A stretch of DNA of 64,000 bases from Paracoccaceae bacterium (GTDB taxonomy: Bacteria; Pseudomonadota; Alphaproteobacteria; Rhodobacterales; Rhodobacteraceae). The notes under the pieces are model-generated. The model worked only from the letters and a program-made list of their open reading frames with translations, had not been told where the DNA came from and searched no databases. Below are positions 39,424 through 47,925 of the stretch, piece after piece. Each line of letters begins with the position of its first letter. Positions within the stretch are counted from its first letter, which is position 1. The translations under genes and the position numbers were made by a program. The stretch is from positions 3,204,492 to 3,268,491 of the forward strand of contig WLWX01000001.1 of NCBI GenBank assembly GCA_012103375.1, written 5' to 3'.

Positions 39424-39851
39424 CTTGTCTCTCCCTCAACATGGGCGTTCTTCGCCTCATACACTTCAGCCGTCGCCGTCGGGTGATCCCCCGTCAGCTG
39501 CACGGAGGCCATCGCGCGATCCACGTAAACCTCGGACCTCAGCGGTGCGTCCAGAACCGCGTCGAACAGCCCCGGCATCAGCTCGTAACTGCTGGCGTTC
39601 AGATCCCGCATCCACAGGTGCGACCCGCAGGTCGAACAGAACGCGCGTTCGGCGAACTCGGACGAGGCATAGTGCGTCACCGGCCCCTCGATCGTCACAC
39701 CGCCCGCGTCCGCCTCAAAGCACAGGAACAGCCCGCCGGACCAGCGCTGGCACATCCGGCAGTGGCACGCACCTGGGCGCGGGTCGTGGTGGCCCGCCAC
39801 CCGGATCGTCACCGCGCCGCACAGGCAGTGTCCCTGGATCGTGTCACTCAT
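39420..39851 (-). CDS. GFA family protein, first of two (adjacent to gltB)
   Basis: 143 aa. Zinc ligands of the GFA/Mss4-like fold: GHCLCGAVTIRV, CHCRMCQRWSGG and AFCSTCGSHLWMRD. GFA proteins bind zinc; the name refers to glutathione-dependent formaldehyde activation, and most members are uncharacterised. It overlaps gltB and the second GFA gene by 4 bp at its two ends, so translation should be coupled. Paralogous to the next gene. Confidence 0.9.
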   Translation of the reverse strand: MSDTIQGHCLCGAVTIRVAGHHDPRPGACHCRMCQRWSGGLFLCFEADAGGVTIEGPVTHYASSEFAERAFCSTCGSHLWMRDLNASSYELMPGLFDAVLDAPLRSEVYVDRAMASVQLTGDHPTATAEVYEAKNAHVEGETR

Positions 39852-40279
39852 CCCTCATCTCCGAACAGCGCTTCAACCTCGGCCTGTGTCATGCCCGGCA
39901 GGTCACCGGCAAAGCGATATCCGCCGGGTCGCTTGTCCACAAAAAGCTCGTTGTTCAGGGTCAACCCGCCCGCATCGGCAAACAATCCGCTGGCAACATG
40001 GTGCATGTCAAAATGCTGGCCCGGTGCCGTCACTCGGTAATACAGCGACGACCCGCACTCATCGCACCAGGCCCGTTCCGCCCAGTCCGAGGTTGCGCGT
40101 TTGCGCACTGGTCCGGTCGCCTCAAAGTTGCCGGGGTCCGCCTTGAACGACATCAGCGCCGTGCCCGTCCAGGCGCGACACATATCGCAATGGCAAACGT
40201 GCATACTGTCGCCCAGCGGCGTTGCGGTCACGCGCACCGCGCCACACAGGCAGGACCCGTAAAGTTTTGATTCAGCCAT
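39848..40279 (-). CDS. GFA family protein, second of two
   Basis: 143 aa, the same length as its neighbour. Motifs: GSCLCGAVRVTATP, CHCDMCRAWTGTAL and AWCDECGSSLYYRV. A tandem duplication followed by divergence is likely. It starts 108 bp after the gltD stop, and the gap contains a 14-bp palindrome and an 11-bp-phased CATATG array, so it may have its own promoter. Confidence 0.9.
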   Translation of the reverse strand: MAESKLYGSCLCGAVRVTATPLGDSMHVCHCDMCRAWTGTALMSFKADPGNFEATGPVRKRATSDWAERAWCDECGSSLYYRVTAPGQHFDMHHVASGLFADAGGLTLNNELFVDKRPGGYRFAGDLPGMTQAEVEALFGDEG

Positions 40280-40330
40280 CGTCTTGCCTCCTCCGCTTGT
40301 TGGTCAGTAAGGCTGACACATTGCCATCGC

Positions 40331-40385
40331 CGGAACCGGTTCCGATCATATGCGAGTCATATGAAACCCATATGTCGGTCATATC
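40331..40385 (-). promoter_or_regulatory. 14-bp palindrome and 11-bp-phased CATATG array upstream of GFA genes
   Basis: CGGAACCGGTTCCG (40331-40344) is a perfect palindrome. It is followed by CATATG at 40347, 40358 and 40369 and CATATC at 40380, spaced exactly 11 bp, about one helical turn. All lie between gltD and the GFA start. It looks like a multi-site operator on one DNA face; the regulator is unknown. Confidence 0.55.
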
Positions 40386-40387
40386 GC

Positions 40388-41821
40388 TCATTCAGCAGCC
40401 ATCTGCGCTGCATCGTTCAGCCGATTCAGGATCGCCTCGGCCGCTTCGCGCCCGTCACGGATCGCCCAGACGACCAGACTGGCACCGCGCACGATATCGC
40501 CCACGGCATAGACCCTCGGCAGGCTGGTTTCATGGCTTTGAAAGTCGGCCAGAACCGTGCCCCAGCGTGTCACTTCCAGCCCCTCGGTGCCCCACAGGGC
40601 AGGCAAGTCTTCGGGTTCAAACCCCAGCGCCTTGATCACCAGATCGGCGCCTTCAACGTAATCCGCCCCTTCGATCAACTCCGGCGCCTGTCGCCCGCTG
40701 GCATCCGGCGCGCCAAGGCGCATTTTCTGCACCATCACGCCCTCGACCGGGTCGCCAGAGAAACCCTTGGGCGCGCTCAGCCAGACGAACTCGACGCCTT
40801 CCTCCTCGGCATTCTGCACCTCGCGCTGGCTGCCCGGCATGTTGGCCTGGTCACGCCGATAGAGGCACTTCACACTGGTCGCGCCCTGCCGCACCGCGGT
40901 GCGCACACAGTCCATTGCGGTGTCACCGCCACCGATCACGACCACCCGCTTGCCACCGGCGTTTAATGAGCCATCGACGAATTCCGGCACCTCGTCCCCG
41001 AAGCTTTTGCGGTTCGACACGGTCAAGTAATCAATCGCCCGAACCACGCCATCGGCCCTGACACCGGGCGCGGGCAGATCGCGCGATTTGTAGACGCCAG
41101 TGGCGATAATCACTGCGGAATGCGCCGCGCGAATGTCTTGGAACGACCGATCCACGCCCACATTGCAATCCAGCTCAAACGTCACGCCGCCCGCTTCCAG
41201 CTGATCAATCCGGCGCATGACGATGTCTTTTTCCAGCTTGAAACCGGGGATGCCATAGGTCAGCAGCCCGCCGGCGCGATCATAGCGGTCGTAAACCGTG
41301 ACCTGCACGCCCGCGCGGCGCAGCATATCCGCCGCCGCCAGCCCACCGGGGCCAGCGCCGATGATGCCGACGCTTTCCTCACGCTCGACCTGCGGGGCAA
41401 TCGCGGGCACCCAGCCTTCATCGAAGGCGGTATCGGTCAGATACTTCTCGACCGAGCCGATGGTGACGGTGCCATGCCCGGATTGTTCGATCACACAATT
41501 GCCTTCGCACAGGCGATCCTGCGGGCAGATGCGTCCGCAAATCTCGGGGAAAGTATTCGTGGCCTGCGACAGGTCATAAGCCTCGCGCAGCCGCCCCTGC
41601 GCAGTCAGGCGCAGCCAGTCGGGGATGTTGTTGTGCAGCGGGCAATGCGTCTGGCAATAGGGCACGCCGCACTGGCTGCACCGACCCGCCTGTTCAGCCG
41701 CTTTTTCGGTCGCGTACTCACCATAAATCTCGCGGAAATCCGTGCGGCGCAGATTCGGCATCCGCTTTTCCGGCATGTCCCGGCTTACCGAGATAAACTT
41801 GAGCATCTGTGTATCAGCCAT
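40388..41821 (-). CDS. gltD: Glutamate synthase (NADPH) small subunit
   Basis: 477 aa from MADTQMLKFISVSRD (ATG 41821); a 12-codon extension upstream is open but unlikely. N-terminal 4Fe-4S ligands are in CSQCGVPYCQTHCPLHNN and CPQDRLCEGNCV. The FAD site is VGIIGAGPGGLAAADMLRRA and the NADPH site VVVIGGGDTAMDCVRTA. It feeds electrons from NADPH to GltB. First gene of the gltD-GFA-GFA-gltB unit. Confidence 0.97.
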   Translation of the reverse strand: MADTQMLKFISVSRDMPEKRMPNLRRTDFREIYGEYATEKAAEQAGRCSQCGVPYCQTHCPLHNNIPDWLRLTAQGRLREAYDLSQATNTFPEICGRICPQDRLCEGNCVIEQSGHGTVTIGSVEKYLTDTAFDEGWVPAIAPQVEREESVGIIGAGPGGLAAADMLRRAGVQVTVYDRYDRAGGLLTYGIPGFKLEKDIVMRRIDQLEAGGVTFELDCNVGVDRSFQDIRAAHSAVIIATGVYKSRDLPAPGVRADGVVRAIDYLTVSNRKSFGDEVPEFVDGSLNAGGKRVVVIGGGDTAMDCVRTAVRQGATSVKCLYRRDQANMPGSQREVQNAEEEGVEFVWLSAPKGFSGDPVEGVMVQKMRLGAPDASGRQAPELIEGADYVEGADLVIKALGFEPEDLPALWGTEGLEVTRWGTVLADFQSHETSLPRVYAVGDIVRGASLVVWAIRDGREAAEAILNRLNDAAQMAAE

Positions 41822-41955
41822 AATCCGAGTCACACTTTCCCTGTCCCGCGAAGGCACTGTTTACGAACTGTGACTCCGATTGAAAATCAGAATGTATGAC
41901 CTAATTAAAGAAACAACGCACGTGCCGTGACATATTCAGGGCGTCACCGGCTTTT

Positions 41956-41976
41956 TTAGGTCCAAACCGGACCTAA
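41956..41976. promoter_or_regulatory. Inverted repeat upstream of gltD
   Basis: A perfect 8-bp inverted repeat TTAGGTCC-AAACC-GGACCTAA lies 135 bp upstream of gltD and 77 bp upstream of uppP. Related half-sites occur at 41898 (ACCTAATT) and 42007 (TTAGGTTAGG), suggesting several binding sites for one regulator. Confidence 0.45.
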
Positions 41977-42052
41977 TTCTCAGCTTTCCTTTCGGAATCC
42001 AATCATTAGGTTAGGCCGCGATCCCACCCCGCCAGCCGCGACAGAGGCCCTG

Positions 42053-42856
42053 ATGCCGCTTTTTCACATCATCCTCGTCGCGATCCTGCAAGGGCTGACC
42101 GAATTCCTGCCCGTCTCATCCTCCGGCCATCTGATCCTGTTGCCGAAACTGACCGGTCTGCAGGATCAGGGGCAGGCGATCGACATCGCCGTGCATGTGG
42201 GCACGCTGGGCGCGGTTCTGATCTATTTCCGCCGGGATTTTTCTGCAGTGCTGCGGGGCATTCCCGCGTTGTTTGCAGGCAACATCACCCATCCCGGCGC
42301 GCGCCTTGGCCTGTTGCTGATCCTTGCAACCGTGCCGCTGGTGATTTTCGGAGCGTTGCTGAAATTCTCTGGCCTCGACGCGCATCTGCGTTCCGTCGCG
42401 CTGATCGGATGGACGATGCTGATCTTCGGTGTGCTGCTCTTTTGGGCAGATCAACGTGGGCCAACGCTTAACAGCGCAGAAAGCTGGAACCGTCGCGACG
42501 CCCTGCGCATGGGTATCGCCCAGGCACTTGCGCTGATCCCCGGCACATCGCGTTCCGGCATAACGATCACCGCCGCCCGCGCGATGGGTTACCGGCGGCA
42601 GGATTCCGCAAGGCTGGCCATGTTGATGTCGGTCCCGGCCATCCTTGTTTCCGGCGGCTATCTGCTGTGGGAGACGTCGACCGGCATGCATCCAGGGTTT
42701 TTGCGCGACGGCGCCATCGCCGCCGGTCTAGCCTTCATCGCGGCCCTTTTTGCCCTGTCGATCATGATGCGCCTGCTGCGTTCGGTCAGCTATACGCCTT
42801 ATGTGATCTACCGGATCGCGCTTGGCCTGATTCTGCTAGGAATTGCCTATACGTAG
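42053..42856 (+). CDS. uppP: Undecaprenyl-diphosphatase
   Basis: 267 aa, polytopic. Signature regions: GLTEFLPVSSSGHLILLPKL (residues 15-34) and ALIPGTSRSGITITAARAMG. UppP dephosphorylates undecaprenyl diphosphate to recycle the lipid carrier for peptidoglycan and confers bacitracin resistance. Divergent from gltD; its last 21 bp overlap the 3' end of the convergent NDUFA9-like gene. Confidence 0.95.
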   Translation: MPLFHIILVAILQGLTEFLPVSSSGHLILLPKLTGLQDQGQAIDIAVHVGTLGAVLIYFRRDFSAVLRGIPALFAGNITHPGARLGLLLILATVPLVIFGALLKFSGLDAHLRSVALIGWTMLIFGVLLFWADQRGPTLNSAESWNRRDALRMGIAQALALIPGTSRSGITITAARAMGYRRQDSARLAMLMSVPAILVSGGYLLWETSTGMHPGFLRDGAIAAGLAFIAALFALSIMMRLLRSVSYTPYVIYRIALGLILLGIAYT

Positions 42857-43822
42857 GTTCTTCGCGCTTTCCGTAATCTCGGCATATTGCCCCGACGGAC
42901 GGAAGCGCCACAGATAATCTTCAAGCACCGCATCCATTGAAACAGGCAAGATGCCGAGGTCGGACAGCGAGTTTGCACCCTCTGCGACAACATTGTCATG
43001 GCGCAGATTTTCAACCTGATCACGCGTGAAAGGCACAGGCGCCAGGCCCAGGCTGATCTTACCGAAAAACTCGAACACAGCGGCTTTGATCCGCGCCGCC
43101 CAGAACGGGATGTTCAGAATCAATCGCCGCCGACGGATCACCCCCAGCATGCGTTGCATCAGGGCGCGCAGGCTTTCGGTATCCGGGCCGCCAAGCTCAT
43201 AAGTTCCTGCGGCGACCTGGCCAAGCAACGCCTTTTGCGCAGCCTGTGCGACGTCGTCCACATGGACCGGCTGAAACCGCGTATCGCCACCCACGATCGG
43301 CAGGATCGGCCCGAACCGGGTCATTCCGGCAAATCGGTTGAAGAACGAATCGCCTGCCCCGAACATGATCGAGGGGCGCAGAATGACGGCACCCGGCACA
43401 TGGGCAAGAACCGCCGCTTCGCCAAGCGCCTTGGTGCGCGCATAATCGCTGTCGCCGTCAGCATCCGCCCCGATGGCCGAGACGTGAACCACACGCGCAA
43501 TTCCCGCTGCCGCGGCAAGTCTGGCGATCCTGTCGGGGCCATCGTGCTGCACGGCCTCAAAGCTATTGCGCCCGCGCTCAGCCAGAATGCCAACAGTGTT
43601 CACCACCGCGTCGGCACCGGCCATCGCAAGCGCCACGCTGTCATCATCGCGGATGTTGCACAGCACAGGCTCTACCTGACCGACCGAGCCATAGGTGCGC
43701 ACAAACCCGGCCTCGGCAGGGCGGCGGACCGCCACCCGAACCCGCCAGCCAGCCTGCGCCATTCGGCGCGCAATGTGGCGACCCAGAAACCCGGATCCGC
43801 CGTAGATGGTGACCAGCTTCAT
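42836..43822 (-). CDS. Complex I NDUFA9-subunit family protein (NAD-dependent epimerase-like)
   Basis: 328 aa from MKLVTIYGGSGFLGRHIARR (ATG 43822; GAAAGGG 7 bp upstream; a second ATG immediately before is possible). It is an atypical SDR with the coenzyme motif GGSGFLGRHIARRM, VDDVAQAAQKALLG and the C-terminal KISLGLAPVPFTRDQVENL. Alphaproteobacterial homologues of mitochondrial NDUFA9 have this form and are thought to assist complex I or quinone-related assembly. It converges on uppP with a 21-bp overlap. Confidence 0.87.
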   Translation of the reverse strand: MKLVTIYGGSGFLGRHIARRMAQAGWRVRVAVRRPAEAGFVRTYGSVGQVEPVLCNIRDDDSVALAMAGADAVVNTVGILAERGRNSFEAVQHDGPDRIARLAAAAGIARVVHVSAIGADADGDSDYARTKALGEAAVLAHVPGAVILRPSIMFGAGDSFFNRFAGMTRFGPILPIVGGDTRFQPVHVDDVAQAAQKALLGQVAAGTYELGGPDTESLRALMQRMLGVIRRRRLILNIPFWAARIKAAVFEFFGKISLGLAPVPFTRDQVENLRHDNVVAEGANSLSDLGILPVSMDAVLEDYLWRFRPSGQYAEITESAKNLRIGNS

Positions 43823-43960
43823 CATCCGGCCCTTTCTGTCGTTACGCAGCACAGCTTTATCGGGGCGTCGTGCAGGCAGCAAGCGTCAATGGAAAAGCGG
43901 GGTGGGCGATCCGCAATGTCAAAGCTATGGTCGCCCAAATATCAACCGCCGGAGAGCCTT

Positions 43961-44611
43961 ATGTATCGCCTTGCCTATATCCTTCTTGGGGCCACTGGCC
44001 TGGGCCTGTTTCTGGCCGTCGCCGCCCCGGCGCGCGATTCCTATCCGCCACTGGATGTGCTGTTGTCGGGCGCCGAAACCGTGCTGGGCCAGACAGTCGC
44101 CTATCCGGATGGTCCGCCAAAGATCACGGCGGCGATCGTCACCATGGTTCCGGGCCAGACGACCGGCCCGCACCATCACGAGGTTCCGCTATTCGCCGAT
44201 TGTGTTGAAAAACTCCGTTTTAGGGCCTGAACGATGATTTTTCTTTCCATGCAGCCCGATCCTAAATTTTTGGCGCGGGGGTCGGCCCAAATCGCCTACA
44301 TGCGCTCACGCGCAGCCATGCGCTGTCTCGTGGTCAAAGCTTTCCGACTATTTCGCTTCATAGGTTTTCGCAAGAAATCCGCGACGCTCTGATTTCGGAG
44401 TTTTTCAACACAATCCGCCTATGTGCTGGAGGGTGAGTTGACGGTTGATTACGGACCGGACGGCAGCCGCACCTACACCCGCGGCGATGCGTTCATCGAG
44501 GCCTATAAGACCAGCCACAACGGCACCAACACAGGAACCGGCCCGGCCCGGATTCTGGCCGTATTCGCAGGGTCTGAGACAGTCCCCAACACAGTGACGG
44601 AAACACCCTAG
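43961..44611 (+). pseudogene. Cupin-domain protein with signal peptide, split by a MITE
   Basis: ATG 43961 behind GGAGAG. A hydrophobic N-terminus (MYRLAYILLGATGLGLFLAV) marks export. The cupin motif runs TMVPGQTTGPHHHEVPLFA up to the MITE and YVLEGELTVDYGPDGSRTY after it. Removing MITE f and one CGCC restores the frame exactly, giving a 142-aa protein that ends NTVTETP. As it stands, translation stops within the MITE after about 90 residues and the barrel is lost. Confidence 0.85.
44198..44415 (-). mobile_element. 218-bp MITE, copy f
   Basis: Reversed copy with an exact CGCC duplication (44194-44197 and 44416-44419). It is inserted between the cupin residues LFA and YVL. This is the clearest demonstration in the window that the element makes a 4-bp target duplication. 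Confidence 0.95.
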
Positions 44612-44961
44612 CCAGTGTCTTCAGCCCAACGGCGTCGCGCGCCGAACGGCCAATTGCCGCTCCGGAACAGGCGAGCCGGCCTGAGAGCGTAACGCCAAGC
44701 ATCGCCGCCACCAGCGCTTGATTGGCCCCAACGACAAGGCCCGCACCGCTTCCTTTACCGGCTTCGTGCTTAGGTCCCCAAGCCGATGCATCCGCTTCAA
44801 GGCCTGCACCAACAGTATCGTCGTTTCCAGCCAGCCGCAGTGCGCAAAACAACCCCACCAATCCCGGCAACAGCGCCGCGCCGCATCAAAACTGACAAAT
44901 CACACCAAGACCTTGTTGACACCCCGCCCCACTGCGCTTACGTCCCGCTTTCACGACACCT
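44612..44961. other. Intergenic region before tRNA-Leu
   Basis: 350 bp between the cupin pseudogene and the tRNA. Short open frames exist on both strands, but none has a recognisable family or a good ribosome site. It probably holds the tRNA promoter; otherwise I see nothing defined. Confidence 0.4.
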
Positions 44962-45048
44962 GCCCAGGTGGCGGAATTGGTAGACGCGCCAGCTTCAGGT
45001 GCTGGTATTCGCAAGGATGTGGAGGTTCGAGTCCTCTCCTGGGCACCA
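44962..45048 (+). tRNA. tRNA-Leu (CAG)
   Basis: 87 nt with a complete cloverleaf: acceptor GCCCAGG pairing with CCTGGGC, anticodon stem CCAGC/GCTGG with loop TTCAGGT giving anticodon CAG, a long variable arm as expected for tRNA-Leu, T-arm with GGTTCGAGTCC, and an encoded 3' CCA. An integrase gene starts 58 bp downstream, so the tRNA 3' end is the likely attachment site of an integrated element. Confidence 0.95.
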
Positions 45049-45106
45049 ATCTACCGACATAAATATCTTCGTTGTCAACGGGTTATACCTATGAGGACAA
45101 CGCCAT

Positions 45107-45832
45107 ATGTCACACAAACTGTCACACACCATCTTTCGTTCGGGCACTTACTATTACAATCGTAGGGTTCCTGACCGGGTCAAAGACGCCTTCGGAATGA
45201 GTGCTGTACGCCTCAAATTGGGTAGGGACGAAGATGAAGCAGGAAAACTTGCAACCCACTTGACCGAGACACTGAATGATCTCTGGAATGTCGAAGACGC
45301 AAGACCGGTGGATCTGTCCCGGCTCATCAAATCCGCTCGACCTGAACAACTGGACCTTCTGCAATGTACCGATGACTACCTGAGCACAAGAAACATAGAA
45401 GAGGAGCCCGTCAGACTGGCAGTAAGTGCTTTAGTCGAAGTTGCAGGCAACAAACCCATCACAAGCTATGTCAGGTCAGATGCAAGATCGTTCGTGGCCC
45501 ATCTGTTGGGGCGAGGAAACCGGACAGCGACAGTCAGAAGACGACTTAACTCCATTCATGCTGTCGTCGAGTATGGATTGATGGAAACTGACGTTCAGCA
45601 ACGAAACCCCTTCAGCCGAATGATCATAAAGGACGAGGGATCGGATGTATCGCGTCGAGGCACATTCACCCAAGAACAGCTTCAGGACATATATCGAACC
45701 GCCTTGGTGTCAGGCAAAGATACCCAATTGATCCTTCATATCATCTGTTTAAGCTTTTCTACGCTGGCAACGAGCTTGTGCACGTGGAGAAAGTGCCAAG
45801 ATTTAGCCGTTGTAAGGACGGGCCTAGTGTGA
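45107..45832 (+). CDS. Tyrosine recombinase/integrase, C-terminally truncated
   Basis: 241 aa. The opening HTIFRSGTYYYNRRVPDRVK is that of phage-type tyrosine recombinases with an N-terminal DUF6538-like domain. A SAM-like core-binding region follows (KPITSYVRSDARSFVAHLLG, NSIHAVVEYGLMETDVQQRN, RGTFTQEQLQDIYRTALVSG). The frame breaks near 45750, before the catalytic R-H-R-Y residues, so the enzyme is inactive. Its place next to tRNA-Leu marks the end of a former genomic island. Confidence 0.82.
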   Translation: MSHKLSHTIFRSGTYYYNRRVPDRVKDAFGMSAVRLKLGRDEDEAGKLATHLTETLNDLWNVEDARPVDLSRLIKSARPEQLDLLQCTDDYLSTRNIEEEPVRLAVSALVEVAGNKPITSYVRSDARSFVAHLLGRGNRTATVRRRLNSIHAVVEYGLMETDVQQRNPFSRMIIKDEGSDVSRRGTFTQEQLQDIYRTALVSGKDTQLILHIICLSFSTLATSLCTWRKCQDLAVVRTGLV

Positions 45833-46407
45833 ATATCAGCGCGGAGTTGGTCGAGTTGAGTTGTGAAAGCACCTTGTTCCGAGATTATGTCACATACATC
45901 GTTGTTGATCGGCATTCCGGCGAATACCGTTCGGACAGTGTTTCCAGCGATGGAAAGCTCGTGCAAATGGGTGCTTGTGAGTTGGCGAAACCACGGTTCT
46001 GAGTTCGAGTGTCAAAGCGTAGGTCAGCAGCATCGCAAGCAGATACTTGAGTGGCAATATGGCAGTGCCGTTGGCGCCATGTCCTACACCCCTGCAGTTT
46101 CCTCAAGAAACCGAGGGTATTCAATGGGTTGAGCTTGGGGGTGGTGCCCAGGAGAGGGAGTTCGAGTCCCGTTACAGGCACCTCAGCCATTGAACGCCTC
46201 AGTCAAACAAGGGTTATCAGCAGCCCGGACTCACCGTCAACAGGCGCGTTCTGTCCTACGGTATGTCCTACGGCTTCACTGAAGAGTCCCTGTGTAGCTT
46301 CAGGGACCGCACCTACCTTCAACCCGGCAATGACTCTCAGTGACTGACTCTCTGAGTGCCTGTGAAAGGTACGTCTGTATGCCCCCGGGTTCACTTCGAG
46401 CTCCACC
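45833..46407. other. Degraded island DNA between integrase and IS3
   Basis: 575 bp without an intact gene. Short frames on both strands are not recognisable. It contains the inverted att-like sequence at 46142-46184. Confidence 0.45.
46142..46184 (-). repeat. Inverted copy of the tRNA-Leu 3' end (att-like) joined to a second tRNA-3'-like sequence
   Basis: TGGTGCCCAGGAGAGG (46142-46157) is the exact complement of the last 16 nt of tRNA-Leu (45033-45048). It runs on into GAGTTCGAGTCC-N8-GGCACC, which on the plus strand has the T-loop and 3'-end spacing of another tRNA. It probably is an attachment-site remnant, inverted relative to the tRNA. Confidence 0.55.
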
Positions 46408-46410
46408 TGT

Positions 46411-47262
46411 CTAGCCCCCAAGTTCTGGGCCATTTCTGATTAGAGTTTCTGGCATTGGTGGTCGCATGTTCAGAGCCTGGTGCGGACGTGTGTGGTTGTA
46501 CTGCTTAAGCCAATGATTGATGACGATCTGTGCCTGTTTCGTTGTTGTGAACCATTCAGCGTTGAGGATCTCGTGCCGGAGAGTGCCGTTGAACCTCTCG
46601 TTGTATCCGTTTTCCCAAGGGGACCCCGGATAGATTCTAATTGGTCGAACACCAACGCGAACCAACCACTCCTGCATCGCCTTGGCTACGAACTCTGGGC
46701 CGTTGTCGGAGCGGATATACTCCGGCGTGCCATGGCAGAGGAGCAGCGGATATAGCGCCTCCAGAACATCTTCGGCGCCCATCCTGCTGCGAACTTCCAC
46801 GGCCAGGGCCTGCCGGGTGTACTCATCCAGAACGGTCAGCATCTTGTAGCTCCGGCCATTGCTGAGCTTGTCGTGAACGAAGTCGATGCTCCAGATGTGG
46901 TTCGGATGCGTCGGCCTGAGGCGAATGATCGAGCTGTCCTTGTGATAAAGCCGTCTGCGCTTCCTGTGCCGCTGCGGGAGTTGCAGTCCTTCTTCCTGCC
47001 AGAGACGCTCAACCTTCTTATGATTGACCCGCCAGCCCTCGATGCGCAGGAGTTCCGAAACTTTACGATAGCCGTAGCGCCCATATTGCTTGGCCAGGCG
47101 GATCAAAGCGAGCCGTAGAGCATCATCGTCTTTTGGCGCGGGTCGATATTGCAGAGAGTTTCGCGCCAGACCGACGACCCGGCAGGTCCTCCGCTCCGAG
47201 GTCGCGAGCTTTTGGCGCGTATGAATAACGGCCTGACGGAGCTCCCCAGTCGTCAGGCCCTG
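46411..47262 (-). CDS. IS3 transposase OrfB (catalytic)
   Basis: The frame overlaps the end of OrfA. The upstream part reads LTTGELRQAVIHTRQKLATS, followed by HTH_21-type YGRYGYRKVSELLRIEGW. The rve integrase core has IWSIDFVHDKLSNGRSYKML (D), IRSDNGPEFVAKAMQEW (D) and ENGYNERFNGTLRHEILN (E). It is read by -1 frameshifting from OrfA. It ends at TAG 46411. Confidence 0.88.
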   Translation of the reverse strand, partial: QGLTTGELRQAVIHTRQKLATSERRTCRVVGLARNSLQYRPAPKDDDALRLALIRLAKQYGRYGYRKVSELLRIEGWRVNHKKVERLWQEEGLQLPQRHRKRRRLYHKDSSIIRLRPTHPNHIWSIDFVHDKLSNGRSYKMLTVLDEYTRQALAVEVRSRMGAEDVLEALYPLLLCHGTPEYIRSDNGPEFVAKAMQEWLVRVGVRPIRIYPGSPWENGYNERFNGTLRHEILNAEWFTTTKQAQIVINHWLKQYNHTRPHQALNMRPPMPETLIRNGPELGG

Positions 47263-47540
47263 GGCTTTAAGTAGTTCAGGCTTTCTTTGAGGATCAGCTT
47301 GTCCAATTCAAGCTCAGCGACGATCTTCTTGAGACGCCCATTCTCCTTTTCCAGGCTGCGCATCTCCGACAACTGCGACCGTCCCATACCACCAAACCGT
47401 TTCCGCCAGTTGTAATATGTCGCATCGCTGATGCCGACGCTACGACACGCCGATGCAACGTCACTTCCTCCCGTCAGCTTCAGCTCAATCTCACGCAGCA
47501 GCTTCAATACATCTTCGTCCGAATGCCGTTTCCGTGCCAT
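47253..47540 (-). CDS. IS3 transposase OrfA (DNA-binding)
   Basis: 95 aa from MARKRHSDEDVLKLLREIEL. A helix-turn-helix (VASACRSVGISDATYYNWRK) is followed by a leucine-zipper-like helix (EKENGRLKKIVAELELDKLI), the usual IS3 OrfA layout. Confidence 0.88.
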   Translation of the reverse strand: MARKRHSDEDVLKLLREIELKLTGGSDVASACRSVGISDATYYNWRKRFGGMGRSQLSEMRSLEKENGRLKKIVAELELDKLILKESLNYLKPRA

Positions 47541-47703
47541 TACATATTCCCCTCTCAAGACCAATGTAGTGGCCCAGTTTTAGGGGGGAAGGACACCCCC
47601 AGGGGGGGTAAGGCGGATGGCGTGGACGTATAGATGGGCGCAGAGATTTCTTGGGGTAAACTTGGGGGTTAGTGCCGCCCGGACATCCGCCTATAGAATT
47701 GCT

Positions 47704-47921
47704 GATTGTGTTGAAAAACTCCGAAATCAGAGCGTCGCGGATTTCTTGCGAAAACCTATGAAGCGAAATAGTCGGAAAGCTTTGACCACGAGACAGCGCA
47801 TGGCTGCGCGTGAGCGCATGTAGGCGATTTGGGCCGACCCCCGCGCCAAAAATTTAGGATCGGGCTGCATGGAAAGAAAAATCATCGTTCAGGCCCTAAA
47901 ACGGAGTTTTTCAACACAATC
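47704..47921 (+). mobile_element. 218-bp MITE, copy g (next to IS1182 copy 2)
   Basis: Forward copy. Left flank TGCT and right flank GGCC do not match. It is separated by just GGCC from IS1182 copy 2, the same arrangement as at 55910-57666. Confidence 0.92.
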
Positions 47922-47925
47922 GGCC

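Larger units (their letters stand above)
46408..47595 (-). mobile_element. IS3-family insertion sequence (IS407-like)
   Basis: 1188 bp with TG...CA ends: TGTCTAGCCCCCAAGTTCTG at 46408 and, reversed, TGTCCTTCCCCCCTAAAACT ending at 47595; both continue to GGGCCA. The flanking bases do not give a clear duplication. Single copy in the window, inserted in island debris. Confidence 0.88.

Noticed and set aside
45885-46190. 101-codon reverse frame ending MAEVPVTGLELPL
   Set aside because: Its first residues come from the reverse of tRNA-3'-like DNA (a well-known spurious type next to integrases); not a gene.
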